Positions 27,933 through 37,458 are shown, numbered from the stretch's first letter. The stretch: DNA of 64,000 nt from Rhizobium sp. ZPR4 (GCF_040215725.1 NZ_CP157968.1:930001-994000); one strand, 5' to 3'. Program-made: numbers and translations. The notes: generated by a model not told the origin, from the sequence alone.

Positions 27933-28720
27933 GCGTCCCCGCTATAGCAGTCAGGAATCTCGTCAAGACGTTCGGAGAGACCACGGTCCTTCATGGCATC
28001 GATCTCGCCATCGAGCCGGGGCAGGTCTCCTGTCTCATCGGCCCATCCGGCTCCGGCAAAAGCACGCTTTTGCGATGCATGGCTTTCCTTGAAGAGGCAA
28101 CGCGCGGGACGATATCCATCAACGGTGAGGTCCTTGGCTTTGCCGAGGATTCTCAAGGGCGCCGTGAACGCATTTCGGCGGCTACCAATCGTTCGATCCG
28201 CGCCCAGATCGGCATGGTGTTCCAGCAATTCAATCTTTGGCCGCATATGACCGCGCTTGGCAATGTCAGCGAGGCATTGAAGACGGTTCACAAGATGAGC
28301 CGAAAGCAGGCAGAAGATGCGGCCATGGTGCAGCTCGTGAAGGTGGGGCTTGAAGCGAGGGCAGGGCATTATCCCTCGCAGCTTTCCGGCGGACAGCAGC
28401 AACGCGTGGCGATCGCCCGCGCCCTGGCATTGAAGCCGAAGATCATGCTGTTTGATGAGCCGACCTCTTCGCTCGATCCGGAACTGACTGGCGAAGTTCT
28501 GAACGTCATGCGCGACCTAGCGGCCGAGGGCATGACCATGGTTGTGGTTTCGCACGAAATAGGTTTCGCCGCGACGGTCGGCCAGCAGATCATCTTCCTC
28601 GACCACGGCAAGATACTGTTCACCGGGGCGCCGCAGGAGGTATTCAAGAAACCGCGAAATCCGCGTCTGGAACAATTTCTGGACACCTATCTCGATCGCG
28701 GCGCGTCGATGCTTCTTTAA
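27929..28720 (+). CDS. Amino-acid-type ABC importer, ATP-binding protein
   Basis: This encodes 263 residues from the ATG at 27929, which overlaps the permease stop; a longer open frame upstream is out of phase with the permease and was discarded. Walker [11 protein letters not shown]-loop VFQQFNLWPHM, signature [14 protein letters not shown], Walker [15 protein letters not shown] and an H-loop SHEIGFA are present. Last gene of the importer operon; it converges with a GntR gene. Confidence 0.94.
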   Translation: MSVPAIAVRNLVKTFGETTVLHGIDLAIEPGQVSCLIGPSGSGKSTLLRCMAFLEEATRGTISINGEVLGFAEDSQGRRERISAATNRSIRAQIGMVFQQFNLWPHMTALGNVSEALKTVHKMSRKQAEDAAMVQLVKVGLEARAGHYPSQLSGGQQQRVAIARALALKPKIMLFDEPTSSLDPELTGEVLNVMRDLAAEGMTMVVVSHEIGFAATVGQQIIFLDHGKILFTGAPQEVFKKPRNPRLEQFLDTYLDRGASMLL

Positions 28721-28777
28721 GCGCAGCCGTGGCGAGTGGTACCGCATGGTTCGACAGCTTCATTGTTTTGAGAGCGA

Positions 28778-29446
28778 TCATTCCAATTGATCTCTCGCGA
28801 AAGCAATAAGACTTTCTATGTGGCCAGCTACGGCAAGGCGTGTTTGCTCCACATCGCCGCGTTCCAATGCTTCGATTATGAGCAGGTGTTCTGTCGAATC
28901 CGGCTTGAGCCGATCTTTCAGTCGATCGATCTCGAACAGTCGCGTCGTGGCGCGTAGCTCTCGCAAGACTTTCGCCATCACCGCGTTGGCGCAATGGTCG
29001 ATGATGAGATTGTGCAGATTGTCGTCCGATACCCAATGGGCATCCGTGTGATAGGCCGTCGCATCGAGAAGATCGTTGATTTCACGCCTGACGACGATCA
29101 GTTGCCGGCGCGGTATGTTGGGGTTCGCCAACACGGCTGCTTCGGGTTCGATCAAAAGTCTCAGGCGGAGGCTTTGCAGATATTCGCCGATGTCGATATG
29201 GCGAACAATATAGTTGCGGCCATCTCCCTTGCGCACCAAGCCTTCACCTTCCAGTCGCTGCAGGGCTTCGCGCAACGGGGTTCGGGAAATGCCCAGCGCC
29301 TCGGCAAGCCTCGCCTCGACGATGACCTGGCCGCCTTTCAGCCGGCGGTGACGGATCATGTCCGACACGGCCTTGTATGCAAGCGAGGCGAGATTGTGCT
29401 GCCCGCTGGTTGAAGCGCCGTTCTGCACGATTGGAATGTCACTCAC
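28778..29446 (-). CDS. GntR-family regulator, FCD subgroup
   Basis: This encodes 222 residues if started at the GTG at 29446, which has AGGAAAAG just upstream; a GTG 60 bases further upstream is an alternative without such a signal. An N-terminal winged helix (VSDMIRHRRLKGGQVIVEARLAEALGISRTPLREALQRLEGEGLV) is followed by an all-helical FCD effector domain with metal-ligand His candidates (DNLHNLIIDHC, AGHIESL). It is divergent from a second FCD regulator, and either could control the adjacent importer-oxidase operon. Confidence 0.9.
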   Translation of the reverse strand: MSDIPIVQNGASTSGQHNLASLAYKAVSDMIRHRRLKGGQVIVEARLAEALGISRTPLREALQRLEGEGLVRKGDGRNYIVRHIDIGEYLQSLRLRLLIEPEAAVLANPNIPRRQLIVVRREINDLLDATAYHTDAHWVSDDNLHNLIIDHCANAVMAKVLRELRATTRLFEIDRLKDRLKPDSTEHLLIIEALERGDVEQTRLAVAGHIESLIAFARDQLE

Positions 29447-29556
29447 CTTTTCCTCGCTCTGCGTATGGTCGGCACCGTTGGCAACAGCCGGCTTCCCTTG
29501 GCGCACTTGGTGTTACATATGATAGCCGAACTCATGAAGAAGCAAAAAGGGGACTC

Positions 29557-30210
29557 ATGGACGACCACGATGTGATAGACGACACAGCTGAAGAAAGCCT
29601 GGCTGAAGAAACCTATCGGCTGCTTCTCGCGGAAATCCTCTCGGCCCGGCTTGCAGGCGGATCGGTGGTGCAGCAAAGGCGGCTGGCAAGCCGATATGCG
29701 GTATCCCGCTCGCCGATGCGCCATGCGCTCGGACGCCTCGAAGGCGAGGGGCTGCTTGTCCGCAACGACAAGGGCGTACTGTGCGTGCGCGTCATTACCC
29801 TGAAGGATTATCTCGATAGCCTTGCGATGCGCATGTTGCTGGAACCCAGCGCCGCCGCCGCTGCGGCAGGGCGCATGGCTGTGACGACATTGCATTCGCT
29901 GGAAGCGATGCTCGATGCGATCGAGGCGGATGCCGAGCCTGATCCGGAATTTGTCTGGCAGTTCGACGATGCCTTGCACATGTCGATTGCCGACGCGAGC
30001 GGCAATGGTTTCATGGCGGCAACGATCGGCGAAATGCGCCGCTATACCACGATCTTCGAGCGGCAGATGGCCGTCGTCCGGGCCAAGCCCGGCGTTGCCG
30101 AACATCGCGGCATTCTTGCCGCCTTGGCGGGCAGCGATCCCGAGGCCGCGCGTCAAGCGATGACGCGTCATCTCGAGGCGGTTCGCCAAGGCGTTCTTAC
30201 AAATTTCTGA
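29557..30210 (+). CDS. GntR-family regulator, FCD subgroup
   Basis: This encodes 217 residues from the ATG at 29557 with AAAAGGGGA upstream. The winged helix includes VVQQRRLASRYAVSRSPMRHALGRLEGEGLLVRNDKG; the FCD domain has DDALHMSIADASGN and VAEHRGILAAL with the usual acidic/His positions. It lies 107 bases before the binding-protein gene of the imino/amino-acid operon, with a palindrome in the gap, and is the best candidate regulator of that operon. Confidence 0.92.
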   Translation: MDDHDVIDDTAEESLAEETYRLLLAEILSARLAGGSVVQQRRLASRYAVSRSPMRHALGRLEGEGLLVRNDKGVLCVRVITLKDYLDSLAMRMLLEPSAAAAAAGRMAVTTLHSLEAMLDAIEADAEPDPEFVWQFDDALHMSIADASGNGFMAATIGEMRRYTTIFERQMAVVRAKPGVAEHRGILAALAGSDPEAARQAMTRHLEAVRQGVLTNF

Positions 30211-30228
30211 CGGCAATCGAGTCATCTC

Positions 30229-30256
30229 TTGCATCGATGGGAAAGTGTTGTATAAA
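30229..30256 (+). promoter_or_regulatory. Putative promoter of the importer-oxidase operon
   Basis: TTGCAT (30229-30234) and TATAAA (30251-30256) are 16 bases apart. A 12-base palindrome follows immediately. Confidence 0.45.
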
Positions 30257-30257
30257 A

Positions 30258-30269
30258 CTGGGATCCCAG
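30258..30269. promoter_or_regulatory. Candidate GntR operator
   Basis: CTGGGATCCCAG is a perfect 12-base palindrome just downstream of the putative -10, between the GntR gene and the binding-protein gene. Position and symmetry suit a repressor site; binding is inferred. Confidence 0.45.
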
Positions 30270-30316
30270 ATGAATGCAAGTGTCTGGGCATAACAAAAAT
30301 AACTCCAGAGGTCAGC

Positions 30317-31153
30317 ATGTTTCGATTTTCAATGTCACGCGGCCTGCTCGCCGCTTCGCTTCTATCCTTGACGACATCAGTCGCTCTCGCTCAATCCTGC
30401 ACGCCGAAGGTCGCGGCAGGTGATCTGATTACCCCCGGCAAACTCGTCATGTCGACGAACCCGACCTTGCCGCCTCTGCAATTCGTCGATTCCAGCGGCG
30501 ACCTGAAAGGCATGCGCATCGAACTTGGCACCGAGATCGCCAAACGTCTCTGCCTTGAGCCCGAATATATTCGCATCGAGTTTTCGGCCATGGTGCCGGG
30601 CTTGCAGTCCGGGCGCTGGGATATGATCGATACCGGCATCTTCTTTACCGAAGAACGAGCCAAGATCATGCAGATGATTCCTTACGAGGATCAGGCGATC
30701 AGTGTCTCCGTCGCGCCCGGTTACGACAAGAAGATCGCTGCCAAGGACGATCTGGCCGGCATGACGATCGGTGTGGAAATCGGCGGCTTCGAGGAAACCA
30801 AGACGCGTCTGCTGGACAAGGAACTGCGGGATGCTGGCAAGCCGGGCCTGACGATCCAGACCTTTGACAATTTCGCGCTCGCCTACCAGGCCCTTCGCGC
30901 CGGTCAGGTTCAAGGCGTGGTCTCGATCGATGCCGTTGCAAAGGACTACGATGCGCGCGGCGACTTCAAGCGCGCCCTGAGTGGCCTCTATCCTGCCCCC
31001 GTCGCTCTTGCCTTCAAAAACTCCAAGCTTGCCGATGCCGTTTCGGCGACCTTGAAGGAAATGAAGGCCGATGGTTCGCTAAAGACATTGTTCGACAAGT
31101 ATGGCTTGCCGATGGTGACGGGCGACTATTCCGTAAAGGGACCCGGCCGCTGA
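30317..31153 (+). CDS. Family 3 solute-binding protein of an ABC importer
   Basis: This encodes 278 residues from the ATG at 30317 with AGAGG upstream. A signal peptide (MFRFSMSRGLLAASLLSLTT, cleavage near ALAQS) precedes GDLITPGKLVMSTNPTLPPLQFVDSSG. A Cys pair (SC in the mature start and RLC) is seen. It is the first structural gene of an operon containing one permease, a lyase, the fusion oxidase, an ATPase and DUF3830. Its ligand should be the substrate of the oxidase. Confidence 0.92.
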   Translation: MFRFSMSRGLLAASLLSLTTSVALAQSCTPKVAAGDLITPGKLVMSTNPTLPPLQFVDSSGDLKGMRIELGTEIAKRLCLEPEYIRIEFSAMVPGLQSGRWDMIDTGIFFTEERAKIMQMIPYEDQAISVSVAPGYDKKIAAKDDLAGMTIGVEIGGFEETKTRLLDKELRDAGKPGLTIQTFDNFALAYQALRAGQVQGVVSIDAVAKDYDARGDFKRALSGLYPAPVALAFKNSKLADAVSATLKEMKADGSLKTLFDKYGLPMVTGDYSVKGPGR

Positions 31154-31181
31154 TTGGACTGATCGGTCCATCGGAAGGGCT

Positions 31182-31202
31182 GCGCGCGGCTTGGCCGCGC
31201 GC
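31182..31202 (+). terminator. GC-rich hairpin between binding-protein and permease genes
   Basis: A stem GCGCGCGGC / GCCGCGCGC (31182-31190 and 31194-31202) with a 3-base loop lies in the 70-base gap before the permease gene. No T-run follows; an mRNA-stabilising or attenuating role is likely. Confidence 0.65.
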
Positions 31203-31223
31203 TTCGGAAGGAAGGTTACGTTC

Positions 31224-31916
31224 ATGCAGCTTTGGAGCTGGTCGGGTTTCTTCGGATACCTCTTCAACCCGTTCATTCTCGGGGGTGTCTTCACCACTAT
31301 ATGGCTGACGGTGGTCTCGCTGAGTGCAGGCCTGATCCTCGGATTTGCCTTGGCATTGATGCGGCGTTCCAAGGCGCGTTTGGTTCAGCTGGTAGCCAAG
31401 GCCTATATCTGGCTTTTCCGCGGCACGCCCTTGCTTGTCCAACTGATCGCCATCTACACGGCATTGCCGCAGTTCGGCATCCGCTTTTCGGTTGTCGAGG
31501 CGGCACTGATCGGGCTGGCGCTCAACGAGGCAGCCTATCTGGCCGAGATCATTCGTGCCGGTATCGAAGCCGTTCCCGAAGGGCAGGCGAGAGCCGCACG
31601 CGCGCTCGGCATGACCGAGCGGCAGATCATGCGTCATATCGTTATGCCGCAGGCGTTCAAGGTGATCATTCCGCCGCTTGGAAATTCGGTCAACGGTCTT
31701 CTCAAAACGACGTCGGTGACCTCGGTCATCTCCATGGAAGAACTTCTGCGCCGCACTCAGGTCCTTATCCAGGAGCGCTTCATGGTGTTGGAGCTCTTCT
31801 CGGTAGCTGCCATCTACTACCTCCTTTTGACCACGCTCTGGGACTTTTTCCAGAGCCACATCGAGAAACGCTTCGGTCAGGCAGACTCCCGGCTGTCCAT
31901 GACGGAAAAGCGCTAG
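31224..31916 (+). CDS. Amino-acid-type ABC importer permease
   Basis: This encodes 230 residues from the ATG at 31224 with GGAAGG upstream. It has five or six membrane helices, FRGTPLLVQLIAIYTALPQFG and the EAA-type loop ARAARALGMTERQIMRHIVMPQAFKVIIPPLGN. It is the only permease in this operon, so it should form a homodimer with the ATPase encoded at 35.7 kb. Confidence 0.92.
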   Translation: MQLWSWSGFFGYLFNPFILGGVFTTIWLTVVSLSAGLILGFALALMRRSKARLVQLVAKAYIWLFRGTPLLVQLIAIYTALPQFGIRFSVVEAALIGLALNEAAYLAEIIRAGIEAVPEGQARAARALGMTERQIMRHIVMPQAFKVIIPPLGNSVNGLLKTTSVTSVISMEELLRRTQVLIQERFMVLELFSVAAIYYLLLTTLWDFFQSHIEKRFGQADSRLSMTEKR

Positions 31917-31932
31917 AAGCAGGATAATCGAC

Positions 31933-32823
31933 ATGACCAAGAAATTTCGCGGTGTCTATACTGTGATGATCACGCCGCTGGACGAGCATGGCGCGGTGGA
32001 TCTGAAGGCGCTCGCCGCCTTCACCGATTGGCAGGTTCGCCAAGGCATCCACGGATTGATACCGTTGGGGTCGACGGGAGAATTTCTCTCGCTCAGCGAG
32101 GACGAGCGCGACGGCGTCGCACGCACGGTGATCGAAACCGTGGCCGGCCGCGTGCCGGTGCTGATCGGCGCCGGTGCGGAAGACACGCGGGAATGTGTTC
32201 GTCTGAGCCGCAAGGCGGAAGCGATGGGTGCCGACGGCGTCATGATTATCCCGCCTTTTTATTCGACCCCGACCGATGACGAACTGGTGCACCACTATCG
32301 CACCGTCGCATCATCGATCTCCATTCCCATCATGGTCTACAACAATCCCGCAACGGCCAATGTCGACCTGAAGCCGGAGCTGGTCGAGCGGATCGCTGAA
32401 ATCGACGGCTGTGACTATATCAAGGAGTCGACGCTGGAGGTCACGCGCGTGCGTGATATCATCCGGCTTGCAGGCGACAATATGACGGTCTTCGGCGGCA
32501 TTCTCGGCTTCGAATCCTTTGTTATGGGTGCGCAGGGCTGGGTGGCGGTCGCTTCCAACGTTGCTCCAGGGCCGATGGCGCGCATTTTCGAATTGGTGGC
32601 TGACGAAAAGAAGATCGACGAGGCCCGCGCCCTTTATCTGCACTGGCTGCCGATCATTCAGGCCGTCGGCGGGCAGGCCTATGTCGCCGGTTCGAAGTCG
32701 CTGTTGCGGCATATGGGTTTTGGCGCCGGTGCGCCGCGCCCGCCGCGTCTGCCTCTACCCGCCGAGCAGGATGCGGCCATGAAAAAACTGGTTCAGGATT
32801 TCAGCCTGAAATTCGACGCCTGA
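31933..32823 (+). CDS. Dihydrodipicolinate synthase-family lyase/deaminase
   Basis: This encodes 296 residues forming a TIM barrel. The family signatures are intact: GSTGE (46-50), Tyr136 in IMVYNNP and the Schiff-base lysine K164 in YIKEST. True DapA is usually a housekeeping gene elsewhere; this copy lies inside an uptake-oxidation operon. In hydroxyproline catabolism a DHDPS-family enzyme deaminates the oxidised imino acid (pyrroline-4-hydroxy-2-carboxylate deaminase), which would fit the oxidase next door. Other aldolase or decarboxylase roles remain possible. Confidence 0.88.
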   Translation: MTKKFRGVYTVMITPLDEHGAVDLKALAAFTDWQVRQGIHGLIPLGSTGEFLSLSEDERDGVARTVIETVAGRVPVLIGAGAEDTRECVRLSRKAEAMGADGVMIIPPFYSTPTDDELVHHYRTVASSISIPIMVYNNPATANVDLKPELVERIAEIDGCDYIKESTLEVTRVRDIIRLAGDNMTVFGGILGFESFVMGAQGWVAVASNVAPGPMARIFELVADEKKIDEARALYLHWLPIIQAVGGQAYVAGSKSLLRHMGFGAGAPRPPRLPLPAEQDAAMKKLVQDFSLKFDA

Positions 32824-32825
32824 GG

Positions 32826-35747
32826 ATGCCATCCGTGTCAACCGCTCCTCGATCTGTGGCTGAATCGACCATCGAATTCTTCGTCGATGGCCGTTCTCTT
32901 CATGCCGAGCGCGGCATGACGATTGCCGCCGCGATCGAGGCTGGCGGGCATCACGGCTTTTCGCGCGGATTGAAGGGCGAGGCGCGCGGGCTTTTCTGCG
33001 GTATGGGGGCTTGCCAGGATTGTCTCGTGACGGTCGACGGCAAAACCAGCCAACGCGCCTGCATGATCACCGTCGAGGCCGGCATGCAGGTTCGCAGGCC
33101 ATCTTCGCGTCCAGCTATCGCGTCGAGGGACATTGCAGATCTCTCCAATGTCCCCGGATCGATCGCAACTATCGAGATGGATCTGCTGGTCATTGGCTCT
33201 GGACCAGCCGGTCTTGCGGCTGCAGAAGCGGCTGCAAGCGCCGGTGCCAAGGTCACGATCGTTGATGAACGCAAGATTGCAGGCGGCCAATATTATAAAC
33301 AGCCTGCGACGTCGACGGCCGTGGCGCAGCTGGAACACGATGCGCAGGCCCGCGAAGGACTGGACCTGATCCGAAGTGCCGGCGAGGCTGGAGCGACCCT
33401 GATCGGCGAAACGGTTGTCTGGGGCGCTGAAAACGGTGAAGGCGGCACCATCATTGCCTGCTACAATCCGTCGGGCGCATTCTATTGCAAGCCTCGAATG
33501 ATCGTGATTGCAACCGGTGCCTACGAGCGGCCATACCCGGTGCCAGGCTGGACGCGTGCGGGCGTCATGACCACAGGGGCGGCGCAGACCCTCCTTAGAA
33601 GCTACGGCACGGTACCTCGCGGCAGGATCCTGATTGCCGGCAACGGGCCTCTTAATATCCAGGTCGCCAACGAGATCCGCAGGGCGGGCGGCACGGTGGT
33701 CGCGCTGGTCGAAGCCGCAGCGTCGCCATGGTCGAAGCCTTTCGAAGCCTTGAGTTTATTGAAGCTCGGTGGCGGCGTTGCCATCCACGGTGCCCGGCAG
33801 CTTGCGACTTTGCAGGCAGCCGGTATCCCAATCTGCTGGGAAAGCAGGATTGCCTCCATCGATGGACCCGCCGGCGTCCACTCAGTCATCATATCCGGCC
33901 CGAAAGGTGACAGGACACTGGATGCCGATACTGTCCTGATCGGCGGCGGCTTTGCCTCCTCGAACGAGCTTGCGCGCCTGCTTGGCTGTGGCCACGCGGT
34001 CGCTGGTGGCGATCTGGTGGTTCAGGGTGCCGATGACGGCGAGACCACGCTTCCTCACATCCATATCGTCGGCGAGGCCGCCCGCTTTGGCGGTGCTCAT
34101 ATCGCCAAAGCACAGGGTCGGCTGGCCGGGCTCGCGGTTGCGCGCAAGCTGGGTTTTGGCGGCGCACCCGATCGTGAGGCAGAGCGCAGGCTTGCCCGCC
34201 ATCGCACCTTCCAGGCTGCTCTGTGGAAGGCTTTCGAGCCGGCAACCGTCGATCGAGGCGAGACGCTTGCCGATGGGACGATCATTTGTCGCTGCGAAGG
34301 TGTAGCGGCGGGCACTTTAAAGGCGATCATTGCAAAAGGCGCAGCGGATATCGCCACGTTGAAACGACTTTCGCGTGCTGGCATGGGACGCTGCCAGAGC
34401 CGTTATTGTGGTCATGCGCTGGCTAAGATCGCAGGCGAGAGGCGCAACGCCGGAGAGACGCAGGGTTTTTTGGCGCCGCAAATGCCGTTGCGGCCCATTC
34501 CGCTGGCCGCGCTCGCTGTCGAAAAGCCCGAATGGGGAGGGCACAAGCGGGCAATGCTGCCCGAGAGGCAGCCGTTGCAATCGGCTGAGCCTTTGCCGTT
34601 CCGTGAAACATCGACATTGGTAATCGGGGCAGGGATCGCCGGTCTATCGACCGCGCTTTTCCTGGCGCGAGAAGGTGAGGACGTTGCGGTTGTCGAACGC
34701 GCCTTTGCCAATTCGCTTGCCTCCGGAGGCAATGCCGGCAGCTTGCATGCGCAGCTTCTATCCTTCGATCACGGCGTGCGCGCCGAAGGTGGTGGCGGGC
34801 CGGCGGCCCAGACGCTGCCCTTGCAGCGCGATTCCATCGCCCTTTGGGCCGCCTTGCAGCGGGAGCTCGGTTGCGATTTTGAGATGAAGGTGACCGGCGG
34901 CCTGATGGTTGCCGAGAGCGAGGCGCATATGCGCTTCCTTGCCGATAAGGTCGTCGTCGAGCAACGCGCCGGTATCGAGTGCCGTCTGATCGATCGAGAC
35001 GAGTTGCGGTCTTTGGAGCCGGCATTGTCACCCGCATTCGTCGGGGCTGCCTATTGTCCACAGGAAGGCAAGATCAACCCGCTCGTCGCGACCCAGCATA
35101 TCCTCGATGCCGCGCGTGCAAAGGGAGCCCGCATCATCGAGAAATGCGAAGTCGTCGCCATCACTGCTGCGGCGTCCGGCTTTGAGGTACGGACATCGCG
35201 CGGCATCATCAGGGCGAAACGCATCGTCAATGCGGCCGGCGCCTTTTCTTCGCGCATCGGTGCCATGCTCGGGCTAGACATTCCCGTGTTCGGCGCACCG
35301 TTGCAGATGGTCGTCACAGAGGCTGCTGCCCCGCTGATATCCTGCCTAGTCGCCCATGCGGACCGGCATCTGACCCTGAAGCAGGCGAGCAACGGCAATT
35401 TCATCATCGGCGGCGGCTGGACAGCAGGCCTTGATCCGGTGCATCAGCATCCTCGCACGCTGCTGTCGAGCCTTGAGGGCAATCTCTGGGTGGCCCAGCA
35501 TGTGGTTCCGGCGCTGCGCAAGCTGCACGTCATCCGCAGCTGGGCGGCGATGAACATCAATATCGACGGCGCCCCCATCCTTGGTGAACATCCGCTGCAG
35601 CCCGGCTTCTTCAACGCCGTGACCTCCAACGGCTATACACTCGGCCCCCTGGTCGGCCAGCTTACCGCGCAGATCGTCCTTGGCCGTGAGACCGGCAGGG
35701 CGCTGCAACCCTTTTCCATCACTCGTTTTACGAAAGGCCGCTCATGA
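32826..35747 (+). CDS. Three-part fusion oxidoreductase (HcnA-HcnB-HcnC-like), amino/imino-acid or opine oxidase
   Basis: This encodes 973 residues; a GTG nine bases after the ATG has a better-spaced GAGG. Residues about 14-95 form a [2Fe-2S] ferredoxin-like domain (Cys58, 63, 66, 79). Residues about 117-445 form a pyridine-nucleotide-disulfide-type FAD domain (GSGPAG at 124). Residues 485-535 form a BFD-like cluster domain (Cys488, 490, 523, 528). Residues about 596-960 form a DAO-type FAD domain (GAGIAG at 601). Such parts are usually separate subunits of hydrogen-cyanide synthase, octopine/nopaline oxidase or D-hydroxyproline dehydrogenase; here they are one chain. It should oxidise a secondary or primary amine, passing electrons to a quinone or carrier. 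The substrate is inferred only. Confidence 0.88.
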   Translation: MPSVSTAPRSVAESTIEFFVDGRSLHAERGMTIAAAIEAGGHHGFSRGLKGEARGLFCGMGACQDCLVTVDGKTSQRACMITVEAGMQVRRPSSRPAIASRDIADLSNVPGSIATIEMDLLVIGSGPAGLAAAEAAASAGAKVTIVDERKIAGGQYYKQPATSTAVAQLEHDAQAREGLDLIRSAGEAGATLIGETVVWGAENGEGGTIIACYNPSGAFYCKPRMIVIATGAYERPYPVPGWTRAGVMTTGAAQTLLRSYGTVPRGRILIAGNGPLNIQVANEIRRAGGTVVALVEAAASPWSKPFEALSLLKLGGGVAIHGARQLATLQAAGIPICWESRIASIDGPAGVHSVIISGPKGDRTLDADTVLIGGGFASSNELARLLGCGHAVAGGDLVVQGADDGETTLPHIHIVGEAARFGGAHIAKAQGRLAGLAVARKLGFGGAPDREAERRLARHRTFQAALWKAFEPATVDRGETLADGTIICRCEGVAAGTLKAIIAKGAADIATLKRLSRAGMGRCQSRYCGHALAKIAGERRNAGETQGFLAPQMPLRPIPLAALAVEKPEWGGHKRAMLPERQPLQSAEPLPFRETSTLVIGAGIAGLSTALFLAREGEDVAVVERAFANSLASGGNAGSLHAQLLSFDHGVRAEGGGGPAAQTLPLQRDSIALWAALQRELGCDFEMKVTGGLMVAESEAHMRFLADKVVVEQRAGIECRLIDRDELRSLEPALSPAFVGAAYCPQEGKINPLVATQHILDAARAKGARIIEKCEVVAITAAASGFEVRTSRGIIRAKRIVNAAGAFSSRIGAMLGLDIPVFGAPLQMVVTEAAAPLISCLVAHADRHLTLKQASNGNFIIGGGWTAGLDPVHQHPRTLLSSLEGNLWVAQHVVPALRKLHVIRSWAAMNINIDGAPILGEHPLQPGFFNAVTSNGYTLGPLVGQLTAQIVLGRETGRALQPFSITRFTKGRS

Positions 35748-36472
35748 TCGAGATCAACGGCGTCTCCAAATTCTACGGCACCTCTCAGGTCCTGAAGAAC
35801 TGCAGCGTCAAGGTTGAGCGCGGCGAGATCGTCGTGGTGTGCGGCCCATCCGGTTCGGGTAAGTCGACCTTGATCAAATGCGTCAACGGCCTGGAGCCCT
35901 TCCAGGAGGGGTCCATTCAGGTTCACGGGATCGAGGTGGGCGATCCGAAAACGGATCTGCCGAACCTGCGTACTCGCGTCGGCATGGTTTTCCAGAATTT
36001 TGAACTCTTCGCGCATCTCAGCATCCTCGACAACATCATGCTGGCTCAGAAAATCGTGCTCGGACGTAGCCCGGCGATGGCCGAAGCCAAGGCCATGCAA
36101 CTGCTCGACCGCGTTGGCCTGATCGATCATGCGAAGAAGTTTCCGAGCCAGCTTTCCGGCGGCCAGCAGCAGCGCGTGGCCATAGCCCGCGCGCTCGCCA
36201 TGGACCCCTTGGCAATGCTTTTCGACGAGCCGACATCTGCGCTTGATCCGGAAATGGTGTCCGAGGTGCTTGACGTCATGACGGGCCTGGCAAGGGACGG
36301 AATGACGATGATGGTGGTGACCCATGAGATGGGTTTTGCCCGCCGTGTGGCCACCCGCGTCATCTTCGTCGACCAGGGCGAGATCGTTGAAGACAGGCCG
36401 AGTGAAGAATTCTTCACCGCTAGTCACAATCCGAGAACGGAAGCCTTTCTCGGCAAGATCCTTCGGCACTGA
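35744..36472 (+). CDS. Amino-acid-type ABC importer, ATP-binding protein
   Basis: This encodes 242 residues; its ATG overlaps the stop of the oxidase gene. Walker [11 protein letters not shown]-loop [11 protein letters not shown], signature [14 protein letters not shown], Walker [15 protein letters not shown] and H-loop VTHEMGFA are all intact. It powers the importer whose binding protein and permease lie 4-5 kb upstream in the same operon. The length matches HisP/GlnQ-type subunits. Confidence 0.94.
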   Translation: MIEINGVSKFYGTSQVLKNCSVKVERGEIVVVCGPSGSGKSTLIKCVNGLEPFQEGSIQVHGIEVGDPKTDLPNLRTRVGMVFQNFELFAHLSILDNIMLAQKIVLGRSPAMAEAKAMQLLDRVGLIDHAKKFPSQLSGGQQQRVAIARALAMDPLAMLFDEPTSALDPEMVSEVLDVMTGLARDGMTMMVVTHEMGFARRVATRVIFVDQGEIVEDRPSEEFFTASHNPRTEAFLGKILRH

Positions 36473-36554
36473 TGGATGCCCGCGTGCCGCGGAAACCATA
36501 CGGCTGCTGCCGGACTCGACCACAACAGAGATAACCAGAGCAAGAGAGAGTGGA

Positions 36555-36971
36555 ATGAAACTGAAGATCACTGCCGGCCCGTTTGAATTCGATGCCATGC
36601 TGGAGACGGCAAAGGCGCCCAAGACCTGCGAGGCATTTATGAAGGCGATGCCCTTCGAAGGAAAAATCGTCCATGTGCGCTGGTCGGGTGAGGGCGTGTG
36701 GATTCCGCTTGGGGAGCGAGATTTCGGCGTTCCTTACGAGAACCATACCAGCCATCCGGCCCCCGGCCACGTTATCCTCTATCCCGGCGGTATCAGCGAA
36801 ACCGAAATCCTGCTCGCCTATGGCGGTGTCGATTTCTCGTCAAAGATGGGGCAGCTCGCCGGAAATCATTTCATCACGCTCACATCGAACCTCGACAAGC
36901 TGCCCGAACTGGGCCGCTTGGTATTATGGGAAGGCGCGCAGAGCATCCGGTTCGAGCAAGTTTCCGTGTAA
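36555..36971 (+). CDS. DUF3830 family protein (cyclophilin-like fold)
   Basis: This encodes 138 residues from the ATG at 36555 with a GAGAG-rich leader. It opens MKLKITAGPFEFDAMLETAKAPKTCEAF and includes GEGVWIPLG and HPAPGHVILYPGG, typical of DUF3830 proteins with a small beta-barrel cyclophilin-like fold. Family members recur in catabolic operons for amino acids and hydantoins, but no reaction is established. It ends the operon and probably helps process or bind the same substrate. Confidence 0.82.
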   Translation: MKLKITAGPFEFDAMLETAKAPKTCEAFMKAMPFEGKIVHVRWSGEGVWIPLGERDFGVPYENHTSHPAPGHVILYPGGISETEILLAYGGVDFSSKMGQLAGNHFITLTSNLDKLPELGRLVLWEGAQSIRFEQVSV

Positions 36972-37101
36972 GTTGAAGCAGACGGTTAGATTCCGGAGCA
37001 TTTCATCGAGCTGAGGATCCCACTCATGACCCTTGAACATCTGTGGATACCCCCGTAAGTGCGAGAGAGATTTTCGTCAAATCTCAAGATCGGTTCCACA
37101 A

Positions 37102-37260
37102 TTACGTGGGCTCCTCTAAATCAGAGGTAAGTAACTTGAGGCGCTTGAGGACATCCCCTGCATACGGGTTCGCACCCAAGATTGCCTTAAGCACTTCTGG
37201 CGCGTCGTGCCGGACCATCTCCACGGCAGACATCAGCGCCTCGAAGCTCTTAGTCGCCAT
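37102..37260 (-). CDS. Small hypothetical ORF (weak)
   Basis: The 52-codon frame starts MATKSFEALMSAVEM and ends with KRLKLLTSDLEEPT. The composition is protein-like and helical, but there is no good ribosome-binding sequence and no known family. It partly overlaps the IS630 remnant on the other strand. Confidence 0.2.
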   Translation of the reverse strand: MATKSFEALMSAVEMVRHDAPEVLKAILGANPYAGDVLKRLKLLTSDLEEPT

Positions 37261-37440
37261 TCGCGTCGGCCTAAGATCCATTTTCACAAGCAGATTAGCG
37301 ACGAATTGAAAGCCATGCTGCAAGGCCGCGCGGAGCGAAAGATCGATGCGCTGTGCGACGCAGTCGGCGCTTTGATACCCCGCGTCACGCATGCAGAATG
37401 TGCCAACCACTTCAGAGCCGTCGAATATGACCCGGATTGA
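37207..37440 (+). mobile_element. IS630-family transposase, C-terminal remnant
   Basis: The frame ends ELKAMLQGRAERKIDALCDAVG, then THAECANHFRAVEYDPD. This matches the C-terminus of IS630-type DDE transposases (AKLKxLLRKAAERTxDxLWxAIG...ECANYFxxAGYD pattern). The stretch just before it, where the catalytic DNLGSHK and PYSPDLNPIE motifs should be, is unrecognisable, and nothing of the N-terminal half remains. It marks a decayed insertion between the oxidase operon and the macAB genes. Confidence 0.5.
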
Positions 37441-37458
37441 ACAGGATTTGCTCCAGTT

